DNA of 64,000 nt from Cristatella mucedo (lineage: Eukaryota > Bryozoa > Phylactolaemata > Cristatellidae): contig WPIO01000050.1 in assembly GCA_009760855.2 (NCBI GenBank), forward strand, positions 2,559,501-2,623,500, written 5' to 3'. Numbering within the stretch: the stretch's first letter is position 1; each line of letters opens with the position of its first letter. Both the position numbers and the translations under genes were made by a program. Shown here in pieces: positions 1 through 12,530 of this stretch. The notes below the pieces were generated by a model. The model was not told the origin of the DNA. It made no database searches and worked only from the letters and a program-made list of their open reading frames with translations.

Positions 1-2880
1 GAAGAGATTTAGAGACGTGATGTCTTCATGCTTCTGCATCCTACTCAGTCTCTCCAGCTTGTTGTAGCGATGAAACCGGCTTCCTATTTAAGATTCTCAA
101 TAGAAACCTATGAAGCGGTATACTTTAGGGCATCTCATGAATAAATGATGAAACCTACAAGTTTAATCCCGTTTAAGTTTTTCATGTTCTGGCATATATA
201 ATGGGGCAACCATTCGAGTTTACTTTTCAGTCGCTTATGTGAAATAGTAAATCATCCCACTTTAATACGCACTCATTGTTGCACACTGTTGCACGACCAA
301 ATCTTACAAGGCAGTCGATTTTTCGTAAATGGGACTCTGGTGACTCAACTTTACCTCTAACCCCACGGATTGCAGCTGCGATAAGCAATTGCTTCCAGCA
401 GGATTGGAAACCAAAAACTAGAGACTGAGGTCGTGATATGCAATCGCCTTACCCAGTGTGCCTACATAGCCCCACAAACTGTGTCCTCTTGCTCAGAACT
501 CATGTGGTCATAGCACCATAATTATGGCTCCTCATTTGCGAATTGTAAGCTACTGCTCTTCTTCTCAGCGGAAGTTTCATATTAAGCAGCCAATCAGTAG
601 AATTGTACCCTTTTGTAGACAGAGCCACGCACCTTTGACATGGTAAATCCAGGGGTCAGAGACCCAAGGACCGGACCTTGGTTTGGAGCACTAGCACTCT
701 TTTGAGTGAAGCTTTTCACTGGGGGTCAACTTCGACTCCGACTATCCAAGAAGTTATTTGGGTAGCCTGATCCTTGACGGCTTGCACTTGTACTCTTGGG
801 ACGAAGTCACTGCAACGGCTGAACTGCTGAAACCAACTGAGCAGTGAACGCGTTTTTTCGAGCTTGTGGCATCGTCTCGCCCCCTAGAGTTTACTTTGTG
901 TTGGATCCTCCCTATAGACTTGTCTACTTCCCCCTTTCTATAAAGCACGCACGTATATTATATAAAGTGCTGGGTACCCAGTAGCTCACTCTTAAACCGC
1001 AGCTGACAGAGGGCCCGTGTAATGACCACGACGGGCCATAGGTAGTTTGTAGGGGGCCGTAGCAGGAAGAGGCTACCCCACTCGTGAAACCGGCTATAGA
1101 AGCACAGAATCTAAGCTTAGCCACCACTCGGCTCTGCCGTTAGCTGGCCGGATTGGATTATCTAAATACGTAATTTAAGAAGATTAACGTCATTATCTTA
1201 TCATAAACTGACTTTGCGAGTATTTTTGGAGATTTATATAAAATAATGAAAATAGTGGAGTTAGCACTAATTTTTCGCTCCAAGTTAAATCAAATTTAAG
1301 GATTTTAAGTGCTCTCTCTCTCTCTCTCTTTTCCCCTTTAAAGCTATGCTGCGATAGCGAACATGAGCTTGAACCAGAACTCTTTGCTCATAGGGGATCT
1401 CGATGAACACTGCTCACCAGCATCGGCTTGCGTTGTAATGATCTCTCATCTCGGCATCATACTCGTATACTTTTACGTGCATGAAAGTAGGTGTCACGTT
1501 TAGAAGCTGGGATATTCTCACGCAAACAGTTTCTAAGTCAAGGGTATTGGGCTTTCGTGATTTATAGGTGATTTTAGATGACGAAGGGCATACATTGCAG
1601 ACTTAATGAGATCTAAATGTAGGCCGACTGGCATAACTTGGCAATAATTGGTGATACAATAGTGCAGTTTTGGAAGAAGATTTAGTAGAGTGTGTTACCC
1701 TTGATGTCATTAGGTCTGTGCACAAGAGTCGCGAGAGACAATGACCCTGTCGGTGCACGGGATCTATTACACTAAGTGAAGACCACAAATGGAATAGAAA
1801 ATGTCGACTCTTGTTTAGAATAGGCAATTTCAGAGCCGCCATTCTATTTAATGGAAGCAATTAATAAGTTTTTACTCGGCTGTGGGACTGACTATGAACG
1901 TATTTGATTCCATAATAGGTCAATTATTTCACCAGCTTAATTTCCACGTTCCGATTTCATAGCAGAATTCACGGTGCACGAACTGTTACTGCTGGCTTCA
2001 ACTGCCCTGGACGGACGAAGCTCATTGCCAAAGTTGGTGCAACTGTGCTGGAGTCTTAATACCTGTAGATTCTTCGTACAGCTAGCGAGAGATCAACTTT
2101 ACGGATAACTTGAGAATTAGTGGAGGAGTTTACTGAGGAAACAGACCCAATGATTTTCTCGACATTTTCTAGTAGCTTACTGAATAGCTGGGTATTAATA
2201 CCTCTAACTGTACCATGCTACAATGTAAGCTCGGGCTAGTTAGTCACTCGTCATCACAATCAAAGCTCACAACTATTAGCTCATAAATTCGCTGCATTAC
2301 CTAATGCATTTTCTTTATGTAGGTAATACCGAAGACGTGAACCGATTGGATAAGATCTGACCCAAAACAAAATTTATTAGATCGCAAGACGGCAGCAGTA
2401 GCAGCTACATTGCAGCACCATATTGATAGTTCATCAAAAGCAGGAAATCTACCACGCTCATTCATCACAGCTGTCTGAGCATATTAACTTGCTCCGTTTA
2501 GACGTCGTGCCTTTCCATCATTTCTGATGAGCTCGATAACCGTAGATAACGTTTTACCATTGATAACGTTTGGTTAGTCTCGAAGATCGTCAAAGGCTAA
2601 GATTTGTCTCAGCTCTCAGTACCCCGGGTTTTTCGTGCTAAGAATTTGAGTCGATCTCATCATCCGTCGCTGCCCTGTTCGCTGATTCTTCTGGCATTCT
2701 TGGCACTGTGCGTTAGCCCCTGTAAAATATTGGCAATGAAGCTAACGTGGTCATATTAATAGGAATGTTATTAGCAGTAGCAGTGCATTTCATGAAACAC
2801 CATCGGAAAACTACTTTTTATAGGCACTCAAAAATTGCTAATGAGATTAGACTATCTAATGATTAACTGCATCATGCTCG
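1..2880. other. No supported gene
   Basis: I see no module exon or conserved splice pair here. This is where further 3' exons of the minus-strand gene would lie. Contains a short CT microsatellite near 1312-1330 and probable old LINE relics around 1.6-1.9 and 2.4-2.6 kb that I cannot classify. Confidence 0.4.
1312..1330. repeat. CT microsatellite
   Basis: Perfect CT dinucleotide run of about nine units. Confidence 0.9.
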
Positions 2881-3450
2881 ATAAACACCAAGAATAAGAT
2901 GGATATAGTTACCATTCACAGGGTTGGCATGCAAGTTTAGATAGTGACATCATGCACAGTGTCGGCACGCATAAGCACATGAAGGTCGATGCACAGTAAC
3001 CCACTAAATGCTGTCATAAATTATTGTATTTTAGTCCTCTTGAAATTTGGTCAATACAAAAACTGTCACGATTCAAGTCGGGAGTGACATCTGGCCATTG
3101 GAAGAATGTGAACCATAGACTCGATCTGCAAAGACGTCAACATTTGTAAAAGGTGTGGGCGAACAGTTTGATTCTGGAAAGCTCTTGATACGAGGCTTGG
3201 CCTAGTGGGAGAGTAGACCTGATGTGTAGGCAGGAGCCAAATAATTAAGGAACCTTAACGTGAGTGACAAAACCTTGAATTCAATGCATCGAATGACTGG
3301 GAGCCAGCACAGGTCCCTATGAAGTGATGCAAGATGAAGCTGCGATCCTCACGACCGACAAGCCGAGCTGCACATTTGTGGACCAGCTGAAAGCGCTTGA
3401 TTGCACTGGCCTTTAGACCAGCAAGCAGTGAGTTACACAAGTCAAGATAT
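2880..3450 (-). mobile_element. CR1/L2-like LINE 3' fragment
   Basis: Minus-strand translation contains LLAGLKASAIKRFQLVH then KCAARLVGRE, the familiar C-terminal RT-adjacent motif (LQ-VQ-AARLV) of CR1/L2-type elements, followed by degraded 3' sequence shared with the other copies here (CCCACTAAATGCTGTCATAA region). Confidence 0.7.
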
Positions 3451-3569
3451 TATGTCACAAATGCTCGGCCGGGTTTTTTGGACCGCTTGAAAAATTGAAA
3501 ATGCTAGATAGATATTTCACGACCAACTGAGTAAATTCGCAGCAAATAAAGTCGCCAAGCCTCACCTAC

Positions 3570-3680
3570 TCTTTGGTGTCATCATGATGAGCAGGTACGT
3601 CACAACTTGGAAGTGGAGGAAGACTCAGTGCTTGCGAAAACTCTTCATCAATTTCTACCCCATACACTACCTCCATAAGC
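3570..3680 (-). CDS. Exon C1, acidic module (37 codons)
   Basis: This 111-bp exon encodes a module beginning LMEVVYGVEIDEEFSQALSL followed by a Pro-rich and His/Asp-rich end. The acceptor is TTACAG before GCTTATGG; the donor is GA before GTAGGT. Phase is 2-2. It is nearly identical in protein to exon C2 (18983-19093), same length. A second in-frame GT five bases downstream (GTGAGG) would include a TAG, so the upstream donor is chosen. The acidic-hydrophobic core DEEF-QAL resembles short transactivation motifs, by inference only. It is the last module exon I find on this strand. Confidence 0.68.
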
Positions 3681-3684
3681 CTGT

Positions 3685-3850
3685 AATAAATACACACACA
3701 TGTACGTATATAAATTTATAGATACACATATGTAAACATAAACAATACGTAAACAAACTGTACATTAACAAAACGTATATATGTTTCATGAAAGTGAGTG
3801 ACAAAGTGTCCGTGTGTGCGTGTGTGTCTGTGTGAGTGCTGGTGCCTGTG
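3685..3850. repeat. TA/CA/GT-rich microsatellite upstream of C1 acceptor
   Basis: Interrupted CA and TA repeats at 3687-3745 and GT repeats at 3808-3840. It directly abuts the acceptor side of exon C1; the C2 acceptor has an equivalent tract. Confidence 0.7.
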
Positions 3851-3954
3851 AGAAAGTGCATAGCATAAATAATGACCATGCATGACCCATGTGGCCAATT
3901 ACAAACTTGATTACCTGCATTGTGTAGCACGAACGGGCAAGCAAAGCAATTACA

Positions 3955-4720
3955 TAAACAAGTGCAGCACTCTGATCTGACTGGCCCTCAGTGCTATTTG
4001 TTTCATCGCTGCAGGTTTATCTTAGTCCAAAGAAAGCCATCGTGGCCTTTTCAATCAGGGGTTTATATCTGGTGCAAAACTCGGCAGCTTGGCTTGTCCG
4101 CCTAATGCTTCAGAGTTGCCATATCACTCTAATTTTTGCAGATCTGCACTGGCTACTAGTCAAGCTAAAAAGCCAAATAGCCATCAACTTCAAGGTTTCA
4201 TGGCTCAAATTTTTTGTTCCTACATTATTTGGCTACGGCCTAAATATCAGATCTATTGCACTACCACACTAAGCATCGTTTCGCTAGTTTTTCGGGATCC
4301 AACTGTTTAGCTATATCTCTTAAAAACCTCTAATCCTTTGGAGACCATGCCTCTAGTTCATATGATCTCTAAGCCTGTAACTCGCTCCCAATATGGGTCA
4401 CGACATCGCCTAACTTGATCACATTTAAAAAGAAATAAAAAACACCTATTTATCCCGACATTGTTTGGGTTTCTGTGATTTAACCTGCATGTGCTTATGC
4501 TTGCTGACCCTGTGCATCCTACTATTAACCACACTTGCATGCTAACCCTGTGCATTTAACTCCTAACCGTGCTGTTCTTGCTTTTTTTTTTATTGAGAAT
4601 GCTACCACTAAACATTCGATCTCGTTTCCTCTGTAGACAATGTAAAGAGCCGAAAAAGAAATTAAGTTTAAGCATGGCGCTTTATCGAGTGCATTATTAT
4701 TAATAATTGAGTGTTATTAT
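3955..4720 (+). mobile_element. CR1/L2-like LINE 3' fragment
   Basis: Plus-strand fragment with LVQNSAAWLVRLMLQ, LHWLLVKLKSQIAINF and the family 3' end (AAAGAGCC, GCGCTTTATCGAGTGC, then ATT repeats near 4695). Several frameshifts. Confidence 0.72.
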
Positions 4721-5890
4721 CGTGCCTAAGCTAATACTAATCCAGTGTCCAAATTTATCACGCTGCAAATGAAATGATTTGACGAGATTTTCCAGGACTG
4801 AAAAAATACTGATAGCGATTTTGTCAGTGCAAACTTGGTGAAGACAGGGGAATTTAGGATGGTGAATAATACCGAAAGTGGCATCGTCATATTTCGCGAG
4901 AAACATGAGTTTTATTTATTACAGAGCTAGATTCAGTAGAGATTTGATCAAGTTAAAATGATTCAAAGTGGTTAAATTCAGTAACAATTGATGTGACATT
5001 ATATTCACGCATGAGCTATGAAAATAAAACTTTGGTACTTAATTTAAATTGACGACCCAATAAACTCACAGAATAGGTGCTTCTAATATTTTAAGTTGCT
5101 AAGAAAAATATTGCAGCACCAGGACCCTATAGACACACAATTTTGATGACATTACAGACCCTTAAGCAAACTCCTACAAACACATACTATGTCATTGTAG
5201 GGTCATGCCGTGACGGATTTTTCATCCCATGCAGTGAGTTGCAATGAGGCGTGTCGCATACCGTCATTGCTGTCTACTGACTAATCTAGCATTGCTATCA
5301 GTAAATTACTGCCTGCAGTTGCAAGCAGAGCAAGCTGCTCATTCTGAAACCCAAGCAGTCTCTGGCCTGTAAAAAAAATTGTGTTCATCTCGCTCTCACT
5401 CAAGCGGAGTAATATAGCTAGAGCAGTTTTTTTAATTATTTAGCAGTGGTTCCAGCTATCATATGACCAAAAAGTGTCGCAATTGTTTTTTTAAAATGTA
5501 ATTGCATATAACTGAGAAATAATAATCCCTGCTTTAAACTGAACTTTTTCGCATGGTGCGCTGGAATGATTCAGCTGAATGCAGTGCATTACATATCAAG
5601 TTCGAGCACAGCCACCAGTGCTGATTCATTGGTTAGACACGGAGGTCATGAACCCATAGCCAAATCTGACTGTGGATTAATCTGGTAGATTATTCATCAA
5701 GCTACTAAAATATTCATCTGCCTTTTAAAATGTGTCGTTTTCATCGCTCTACTGATCTCACTTTTCCGCAAATTTGAAATAAAACAGCTGTGCGAAAAGA
5801 TTGTGCACAGTTAAGAGTGCCGTTACATTTTAATTACTTATTTAATTTTTTTCTAGAATTATCAAAAATCATCCAAATCGCTTTACTTAC
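4720..5890. other. Intron C1/B1, no gene seen
   Basis: AT-rich intronic sequence. Part near 5.6-5.88 kb is paralogous to 19.85-20.0 kb upstream of the B2 donor side. Confidence 0.4.
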
Positions 5891-5980
5891 CGATCAGTTT
5901 CTTCATTCGCAGGTGTGGAAACTGATTCAATATTCTGACCACTGCACCCAGCTTTGATATCGAGGATGTCCTTTACGGTT
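5891..5980 (-). CDS. Exon B1, small acidic module (30 codons)
   Basis: A 90-bp exon, phase 2-2, acceptor TTGAACAG and donor CG before GTAAGTAA. It encodes a peptide starting TVKDILDIKAGCSGQN and ending EETD plus a split Arg codon. Exon B2 has the same length and both splice sites; B3 is a broken copy. The start TVKDILDI resembles the A-module start TLEDLRDIL, so A and B may share an origin. Function is unknown. Confidence 0.65.
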
Positions 5981-5984
5981 CTGT

Positions 5985-7545
5985 TCAATAATAATTTAAA
6001 GCTTGCTGCAGCTCTCATGAAGGCTAAAAATCGTAGCTTCAGCACACTATAGACAGACAAACCATTAATTTCATTCCGCATTACATGTATTAATATTGAT
6101 CCCTTTGAATACCTTTATCTTGGACTCTCTATGGTCCCCTTGTTTCGATATCTTTTAGCTTATAATAAATAAAAGAATTCGCAGTGTCGTTCATGGATGA
6201 ATATCAGCTCACGACGTTCGTAACTACTTCTTAAGAGCCTGGATCAGACGCTGAGTCTCCTTCGAAAGTAGTATATTTATAACAACTTGGTATTGCTATA
6301 GCAACGTATGAGATTTAAATATATTTTAGTGTTAGTGAACAATGGCTAGAGATGAAACGCAAGCACTGAGCAGAAAGTAAGCCACTAGTTGCGGGTACCA
6401 AGGAATAAACGTAAGCTGTATCGACACTTGCCAGCTACTAATCTTACTGATGCACTAAATCAGCATATGGTGTGACAATACAACCACGACAGCATGGTTG
6501 GGTATGACTAAACTCTGCTTTTAGCCGTACCAAGAGCTAGACTTCAGCACTGAGTGCCTAATAGAGGTGAATGAATTTTAGCCCTACTCTCTAGATTTAA
6601 CGTTACCCTAAAAACGAAGCAAAATTTGGCACTGAAAATGAGAATGCTAATACACAATTCCCTAAAATATAAATGCATTTACCATCGGTGACATGCGAGC
6701 TTTCAGTTTCTTGAGGCTCCGTCTTATATGGGTCAAACTGAGAAGGGAGCTTATACGTTGCCTAGTCACCGTGTTTGCTGCAAAATGCCTTCTAAATCTT
6801 TTTACATTGAGAAATCTCGTGAAGAGGTCTGTTCGACGAACGAAAGCAAATTCGTTAATTCTTCTTAATGCCAATTACAGAATAATGTTTTAAGTCTATA
6901 CATGACTTATTATGTAGCTATACAAGCTCATAAAAAGTAGCTACTTATCAACATGCTTTTAATATGAGTGATTTCAGGAGTCGTAAGGGAATAGAAGAAC
7001 AATTAATTGACCCATCAAACTCACCACAAATCCTTGGACGATCTTGATTGTAGCTTCTTGGTGTTCAAAACCTAAAACTCGGTCGTACATAAAAGTCTGA
7101 AAGAGTTAATTTACTTTTAGATGCCTATCTCATCTGCTAGGAAAAAGCGGAATTGATGATCTCCTCATGAGGTCAATCTTGTTGCATTTCTTGTCCATTG
7201 CTAAATTGATTTTCCAAAAATCGTAGCTCTAGCAAACTTTATTTGGGTGAATCGAAACTACTGACATCATTTAAAAGCTTATACATTTTTTCTTTGACTG
7301 CAGCCTGCTAGTCCTTATCTCTCTGTGGAAATCGCGATGCTTCCTTCTTCATTTATCGTCGCCAGGAATCAAGGTCTACCCTCAATGCCTCATACGATTT
7401 CAGCTTTGCTAGCTGTTTGTAATAGAATTTCGAGGTACGATCGTTCAATGCATCGACCGTTGAGCTTTTATCGCTCATATACGTTCTTCTGGCAAACTTT
7501 TATTACTTGATTCGTGTGAATCTGAAATGTCCACACAAATAGTTT
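5985..7545. repeat. Duplicated intron block, copy 1
   Basis: Intron between A1 and B1. Recognisably similar to 20.1-21.2 kb, 23.2-23.5 kb, 24.9-25.6 kb and 26.7-27.1 kb, showing that A-B units were duplicated with their introns. No other gene. Confidence 0.5.
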
Positions 7546-7548
7546 TAC

Positions 7549-7635
7549 ATAGATACAATCACTGGAGGCATGGCTCTTGCAATATTTACAGGATTGTTTT
7601 GAGCTGCCTCCAGCTATCTCCCTCACGCTCTGGTT
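7549..7635 (-). other. Conserved block G1, candidate exon
   Basis: Minus strand, GATTCACAG acceptor-like start, possible donor TAT before GTAAAAC. Frame reads VREIAGGSSKQSCKY and HASSDCIY, matching block G2 with substitutions and an 87 against 93 bp length. Phase 0-0 does not fit the phase-2 neighbours, so it is not placed in the gene model. Confidence 0.3.
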
Positions 7636-7659
7636 CTGTGAATCACCATAACCTATCTT

Positions 7660-7790
7660 TCATAATAGTAATAATATTAATGCACTTGATAAAGCGCCCT
7701 CAGACAATTCAATATCTTTCTAGGCGCTTTGCATTTGCTGCAAAGGGAAATGCAGTTGAATGGTGAGTAATATCATGCTTCAAGCCTCAT
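7660..7790 (-). mobile_element. LINE 3' tail
   Basis: Reverse complement of the family 3' end: AGCGCCTAGAAAGATATTG, CTGAGGGCGCTTTATCAAG, then an ATT-rich tail. Confidence 0.7.
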
Positions 7791-8081
7791 GTTACCCAGG
7801 TGGCCAATATTACCGCCTAATTATATAAAAAATGGTGAATTTATCAACGTATTTCCAATAAGTTGTGATACTCTTACTGAAGACGATCTCAGCCGAATTG
7901 TTCTGGCCATGACCTGACTGAAATCGAACAACGACCCTAGCGACCCTAACCGATGTACTATTGAGAATCCTTCCCTTCATTAACAGCCCTAAATCAACAA
8001 AAACTTGGTAAGTGGTCAGCATTATCGGCAGTTCCTCATTCAACTTCCAAGCACCGCCTTTCCCCTCAAATTAGGATAAAT

Positions 8082-8103
8082 GCTCTCTCTTTCTCTCTCT
8101 CTT
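8082..8103. repeat. CT microsatellite
   Basis: CT run with one TT interruption; the paralogous intron near 11090 has only a short version. Confidence 0.85.
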
Positions 8104-8689
8104 CTTGAATCCCCCAGTCACTGATAGCAACTAATACGATGCATTCAAAGGTGATTTCCCTACAATGATGGGCTGGTTTTCTCTTTGGCTCACGTGCATC
8201 TACTGCTACGTGCTACTAGGCTCTACTCACAACAAGGGTCACACACTGAACTCATCCAAACATGCTTAGGAGCAATATGACCTTCCTCTCTATGCAATGA
8301 AATTCCGTTGGAACTTTAACTCTATACCCCTAGCCTTTCAACGGGTAGTGCAATATTCGTAACTCCTTAGCTGCATTATAGCTGACATTCGCATATGGCT
8401 GACAGCAACTTCTCTACAAATATAATGACAACACAACTGATTTAATAGTTACCAGTAAACCATGTATGACTCAGAAACGGGTAACCATTAAGCTCAAAAT
8501 TGGCACTGCATATATCTTGTTGCATTTGCTTGAAATGTATGAGTCCTGTTCTAATTTGATGTTTCACTAAATGATTACTGCAGCTCTATGGTAAATCCAG
8601 CCTACATCCAGCGGCATAAAATTGCTATCGCCCATATTGTATAGAGTACAATATTAAACCTATGTTATTCCATGAATTTATGAAATCAT

Positions 8690-9010
8690 CTCTTGATTTC
8701 TGTAAATTACTCTTCGTCCGCACCTGCAATCCTTTGTTTGCAGTCTGTGCGAAAAGCTGCCACGATAAATTTCAGCTACGACCAACGATGTAGCAACAGC
8801 ATATCATTTCTAGCCGTTTTTCTCTGGGTACCAGTCACTCAGCATAGTCAATTTAATGTTTCGGTTCCCATTTTCTTGCCGCTACGTTATTTTTCTCTAG
8901 CCTACCTATACGAACTACTCCCTTTTCAAGCTAAGCATATTACTTTTCGGATTAAAACCATAAAGCTAATTGTTTGCACTCGCGAAAAGCTTGAGCCATT
9001 TGGATACAAT
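8690..9010 (+). mobile_element. LINE relic in duplicated intron, copy 1
   Basis: Plus-strand reading LQSVRKAATINFSYD, FLWVPV and LAYLYELLPFQ is a degraded RT C-terminal region. The same relic occurs at 11640, 21260 and 28600, so the insertion predates the unit duplications. Confidence 0.55.
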
Positions 9011-9234
9011 TTAGATCTCACTGAATAACCAGAATGACTGCCGTACTTTCTAATCAGACTGTCATGCCGACTGACAAGAGCACCTGATGCCATGACTTGC
9101 ATTTCGCTTCTGATCTAATGCCGACTAGATACCCCGTTGAGACCGACAGCTAAAGCAAGGGCGGCTGAGATTATTTGAAGATTAGACGGTTTTAACTAGC
9201 TACACTTGGCTCCAAGCAATATTTTACCTGCAGT

Positions 9235-9720
9235 CACTTTTAATAAATATATCTCCGTCTGCAACTCCTCAAAGTCATAAATAGTACGTGGATATTAAGC
9301 AGGAGAGTTTGCATAGCTCTCTCACAGCCTAAGCGGATTTCGGTAAGCATTCGGCAGCCAAAAGACTTCGTCTCACTCAACAAAGAGAAAGTGGGAAGCA
9401 TTGCAGAGTCATGAGAGCAGTTGAGGTAGTAGCATGTAGCATGGAAGTGGCAGCTCAGGACTGCTGAAAAGAATGAGCCATGGTCGGCTGAAGGAGAGTA
9501 GTTGTCGTTGCCTAAGAATCGTGGAAGCGAGTTCCACAGTCTAGAACCTGCAGAGCTAAAGCTTCTGTCGCTCATGGTATTTAAGCAGAGGAATGGAACG
9601 GCTAATTTATTGTTCCCACAGGACCAGAGGGCGTGAAGAGGCACAAACTACCACAGCAGTTCAGCTAAGTACGAAGGAGCCAAGGCATAGAGGGCCTTGC
9701 GGGTCAGCATTTTAAATTTG
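9235..9720 (-). mobile_element. Non-LTR retrotransposon 3' fragment
   Basis: Minus-strand open stretch with PLHALWSCGNNKLAVPF and DRSFSSAGSRLWNSLPRF, the C-terminal CR1-clade motif (SF--AG-RLWNSLP). Different subfamily from the ATT-tailed copies. Confidence 0.72.
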
Positions 9721-10317
9721 CTCTTTATCCGTAGCTCAACCAGCATCCATTCTAGCTCTTATAGCTATGGAGAGACGGGCTCAAACCTGTGGGACTTGAA
9801 GAGTAGCCTTGCAGAAACGTTCATAGTCAGCAGCATGGCCTGGTTGCTTCCTTTGGCAGCCCAACCAAAATGGAATTTAAATAATCAAGCCGAAAAAAAG
9901 TGAGCAGCTAGTTCAACTTTTGCAAGCCACTTTGGAAAACAGCTCTTAATATAGGACATGGATCGGACGTTATGGCTAGCTGTACAAGCAGTCTTCTGAA
10001 TGAAGCTTTCAAAATTGAGGTAGCTGTTGACACCGGCACCTGCATTTTGAGCACCTGGCGACGGTCGGACAACAGCATCACCTGATAGAAGAGCAAAGCC
10101 TTTTAATCCAGCAACACGCTTAGGGTGTGCTATGAGCAGTAATCGGGTTTCATCATAGTTTAGTTTCGAGAAATGTAAGGTTTAACTAAGCCTATCATAT
10201 TGGACCCCTCCCTAATCTATTAGGATTGGAATAGAAATTATACCATTTCACCTGTCTTGTGAATTGAGCATGTATACTATTTAAAAACGAATGCTCTAGG
10301 CTCTCATTATACCATAC

Positions 10318-10509
10318 CTGTCAAGTTCTGAAAGCTCATCCGACGACCATGTCTCTCTCGCAGCAGCAAGTGGGCTCAAAATATCATCATATACCAATCC
10401 AGCAGAGCAAACGTCTATGCAGGGAAAACTGTCGGCGATGCCTTCCAACAATGTTTCAGGGTTGCTCCCCGAGTTATCTTCTAAAATATCTCTTAAATCC
10501 TCTAAAGTT
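10318..10509 (-). CDS. Exon A1, acidic module (64 codons)
   Basis: A 192-bp exon, phase 2-2, acceptor AATTTTAG before AACTTTAG, donor GACAG before GTATGG. The module begins TLEDLRDILEDN, has a middle ETLLEGIADSFPCIDVC, and ends SSDELSELD with a split Arg codon. It is fully open without any internal Met. Four other copies (A2-A5) share the exact boundaries, and four of the five copies are 192 bp. Strongly acidic with spaced hydrophobics, it may be a transactivation or interaction segment (inference). No known family recognised. Confidence 0.72.
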
Positions 10510-10670
10510 CTAAAATTAAAACCGAAATGACTGGTGAGTCTTGATTAAAAACTCAATAACGTTGTCGAGCTGTATGACCCGGGACTTGAATTTATGGAAT
10601 TAAACGTTGCTTTCTCAGATGCAGTTCCTGTTACTTGGTTCAAATAAATCTGAAATTTCCACACTAATAC

Positions 10671-10763
10671 CTGTTCATAGATATCATCGCTGGAGGCATG
10701 GTTCTGTTGATATTTACGGGATTGCTTTGAGCCGCCTCCAGCCATCTCCCTCAAGCTCGGCTT
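10671..10763 (-). other. Conserved block G2, candidate exon
   Basis: Minus strand, GATTCACAG before AAGCCGAG and donor GAACAG before GTATTAG. 31 codons: KPSLREMAGGGSKQSRKYQQ and NHASSDDIYEQ. Homologous to G1 and to a weaker copy at 27.54-27.65 kb. Phase 0-0. Confidence 0.32.
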
Positions 10764-11639
10764 CTGTGAATCACAATTACCTAGATGTCATCGAGCCTCA
10801 TATAATCCAGGGGGCCCATATTAACATCTTATATTAAAAAATAAAATATTATAAAAATTTGTCAATTATCCACATATTCATAATAACTTGTGAGTACTAT
10901 CTGCCAAATCGTTTTGGTGAGGACAAGACAGAAATAGAAAAAAGATACCATAACAGATGTACTCTGACAATCATTCAGCTCATAAACTGCCCTACATCAA
11001 CGAAAGCTAGGTAAGTAGTCAGCGTTATCAGCGGTTTCTCACTCAACTTCCAAGCACCGCCTTGCCCCTCAAATTAGTGTATACACTCTCTTGTCTCGAA
11101 TTCCTCAATCAAGAGTAACGACTAGTCTGATTCCTTCACGGCCGATTTCCCTAGAGTGATTTTCTCATCTTCTCTTTGCCTCACGTGCATGACTCTACTC
11201 ACAACAAGGGTCACACACTAAACTCATCCACAAATCCTTAAGAAAAATATGACCTACATCTCTATATACAATGAAATTCCGTTTGAACTTTACTTCTACC
11301 CCCTAGCCTTCCAACGGGTAGTCAAATTTTCGTAACTCCTTAGCTGCACTATAGCTGATATTAACCCATGCCCGATAGCAATATCTACCTAAATTTAATC
11401 GAAACACAACTGACTTACTAGACCCCGGCAAACCGAGTGTGACTCAGAAACGGGAAGCCATTAAGCTAAAAATTGGCTCTGCACATCTCTTGTTAGATTT
11501 GTTCGAAATGTAAGCCTGGTGTGATAATGTGACGTTTCACTAAATGATCACTGCAGCTCTATGATAGATCCAGCCTACTTCCAGCTACATACAATTGCTA
11601 TTGGCCGTTTGTTTAGAGTGAAATATTAAACATTTGCTA

Positions 11640-11960
11640 TTCCCTGAATGTTTGAAATCATTTTCGACTTTTGCAAGTTACAATTTGCTGGCACATGCAA
11701 TCCTTTGTTCGCAGTCTGTGCGAAATTCTGCCACAGTCAATCTCTTCTACGACCGTCGATGTAGCGACAGCACACCACTTCTGTCCGATTTTCGCTGGCT
11801 CCAGTCAAGCACCGTAGTTACTTTAATGTTTTGGCTCCCATATTATTGCCCCTTCGTTATTATGCTCTAGCCTACCTATAAAAGCTGCTCCCTTATCAAG
11901 CTAAGAATATTACCACTCACTTTTCAGATTAAAACCATAAAAGCTAATTGTGTGCACTCG
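11640..11960 (+). mobile_element. LINE relic in duplicated intron, copy 2
   Basis: Paralogue of the relic at 8690, including AVCAKFCH-type and FRWLQ remnants; degraded. Confidence 0.5.
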
Positions 11961-12367
11961 TGAAAAGCTTAACCCAGTGGGCTAAAAGCTAGATCTCACT
12001 GAATAACCAGAATGTCGGCCTTACTTTCTAACAACTCTGTCATGCCAGCTGACCAGAGCACCTAACTCCATGACTTGCGTTTCGTTGGTGAGCTGATGCC
12101 GACTAGATAAGGCGTTGTGGGCGACAGCTAAAGCAGAACCGGCTGAGATTCTTTGATGATTAGACGGTTTTAACTAGCCACACTTAGCCCTGAGCAATAT
12201 TTTACCTGCAGTTACAGTGAAGGTCTTACTAAGCCTATCGCCTCGAACCACTCCCTTCATTCATGAAGATTTGAAGAACAACCATACCATTTCCTACTGA
12301 CTCTCATGAATTAAGCACGTGTAGTACTTAAAAACGATAGAGCAAAGGCTCTAATTAGACCATACCT

Positions 12368-12525
12368 AGGTAAGGCAGTTGCTTTCACGACCTCGTTTCC
12401 GAGGTCGTGGGTTCGATTCCTGCGGTGGGGCGATCCTTAATCGCCACTGCAAGCGTGGTGGTGATAGCCATAAAGGCTCTTCTGTCGCTATACAAAAGAG
12501 GCTGTTTAATCAGCTAGGATTTATT
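12368..12525 (+). mobile_element. tRNA-derived SINE at the A2 splice donor
   Basis: Contains a box-A-like segment GGTAAGGCAGTT and box B GTGGGTTCGATTCC, then a family body shared with 38133-38310. Flanked by a 7-bp target duplication catacct at 12361-12367 and 12526-12532. The right copy forms the first bases of the intron after exon A2. Confidence 0.75.
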
Positions 12526-12530
12526 CATAC

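Noticed and set aside
9240-9644. 134-codon gene
   Set aside because: Retrotransposon C-terminal region, not a host gene.
12390-12425. tRNA gene (box A and B present)
   Set aside because: No cloverleaf with proper acceptor stem; it is part of a repeated SINE with target duplications. Same for 38.2 and 62.95 kb.
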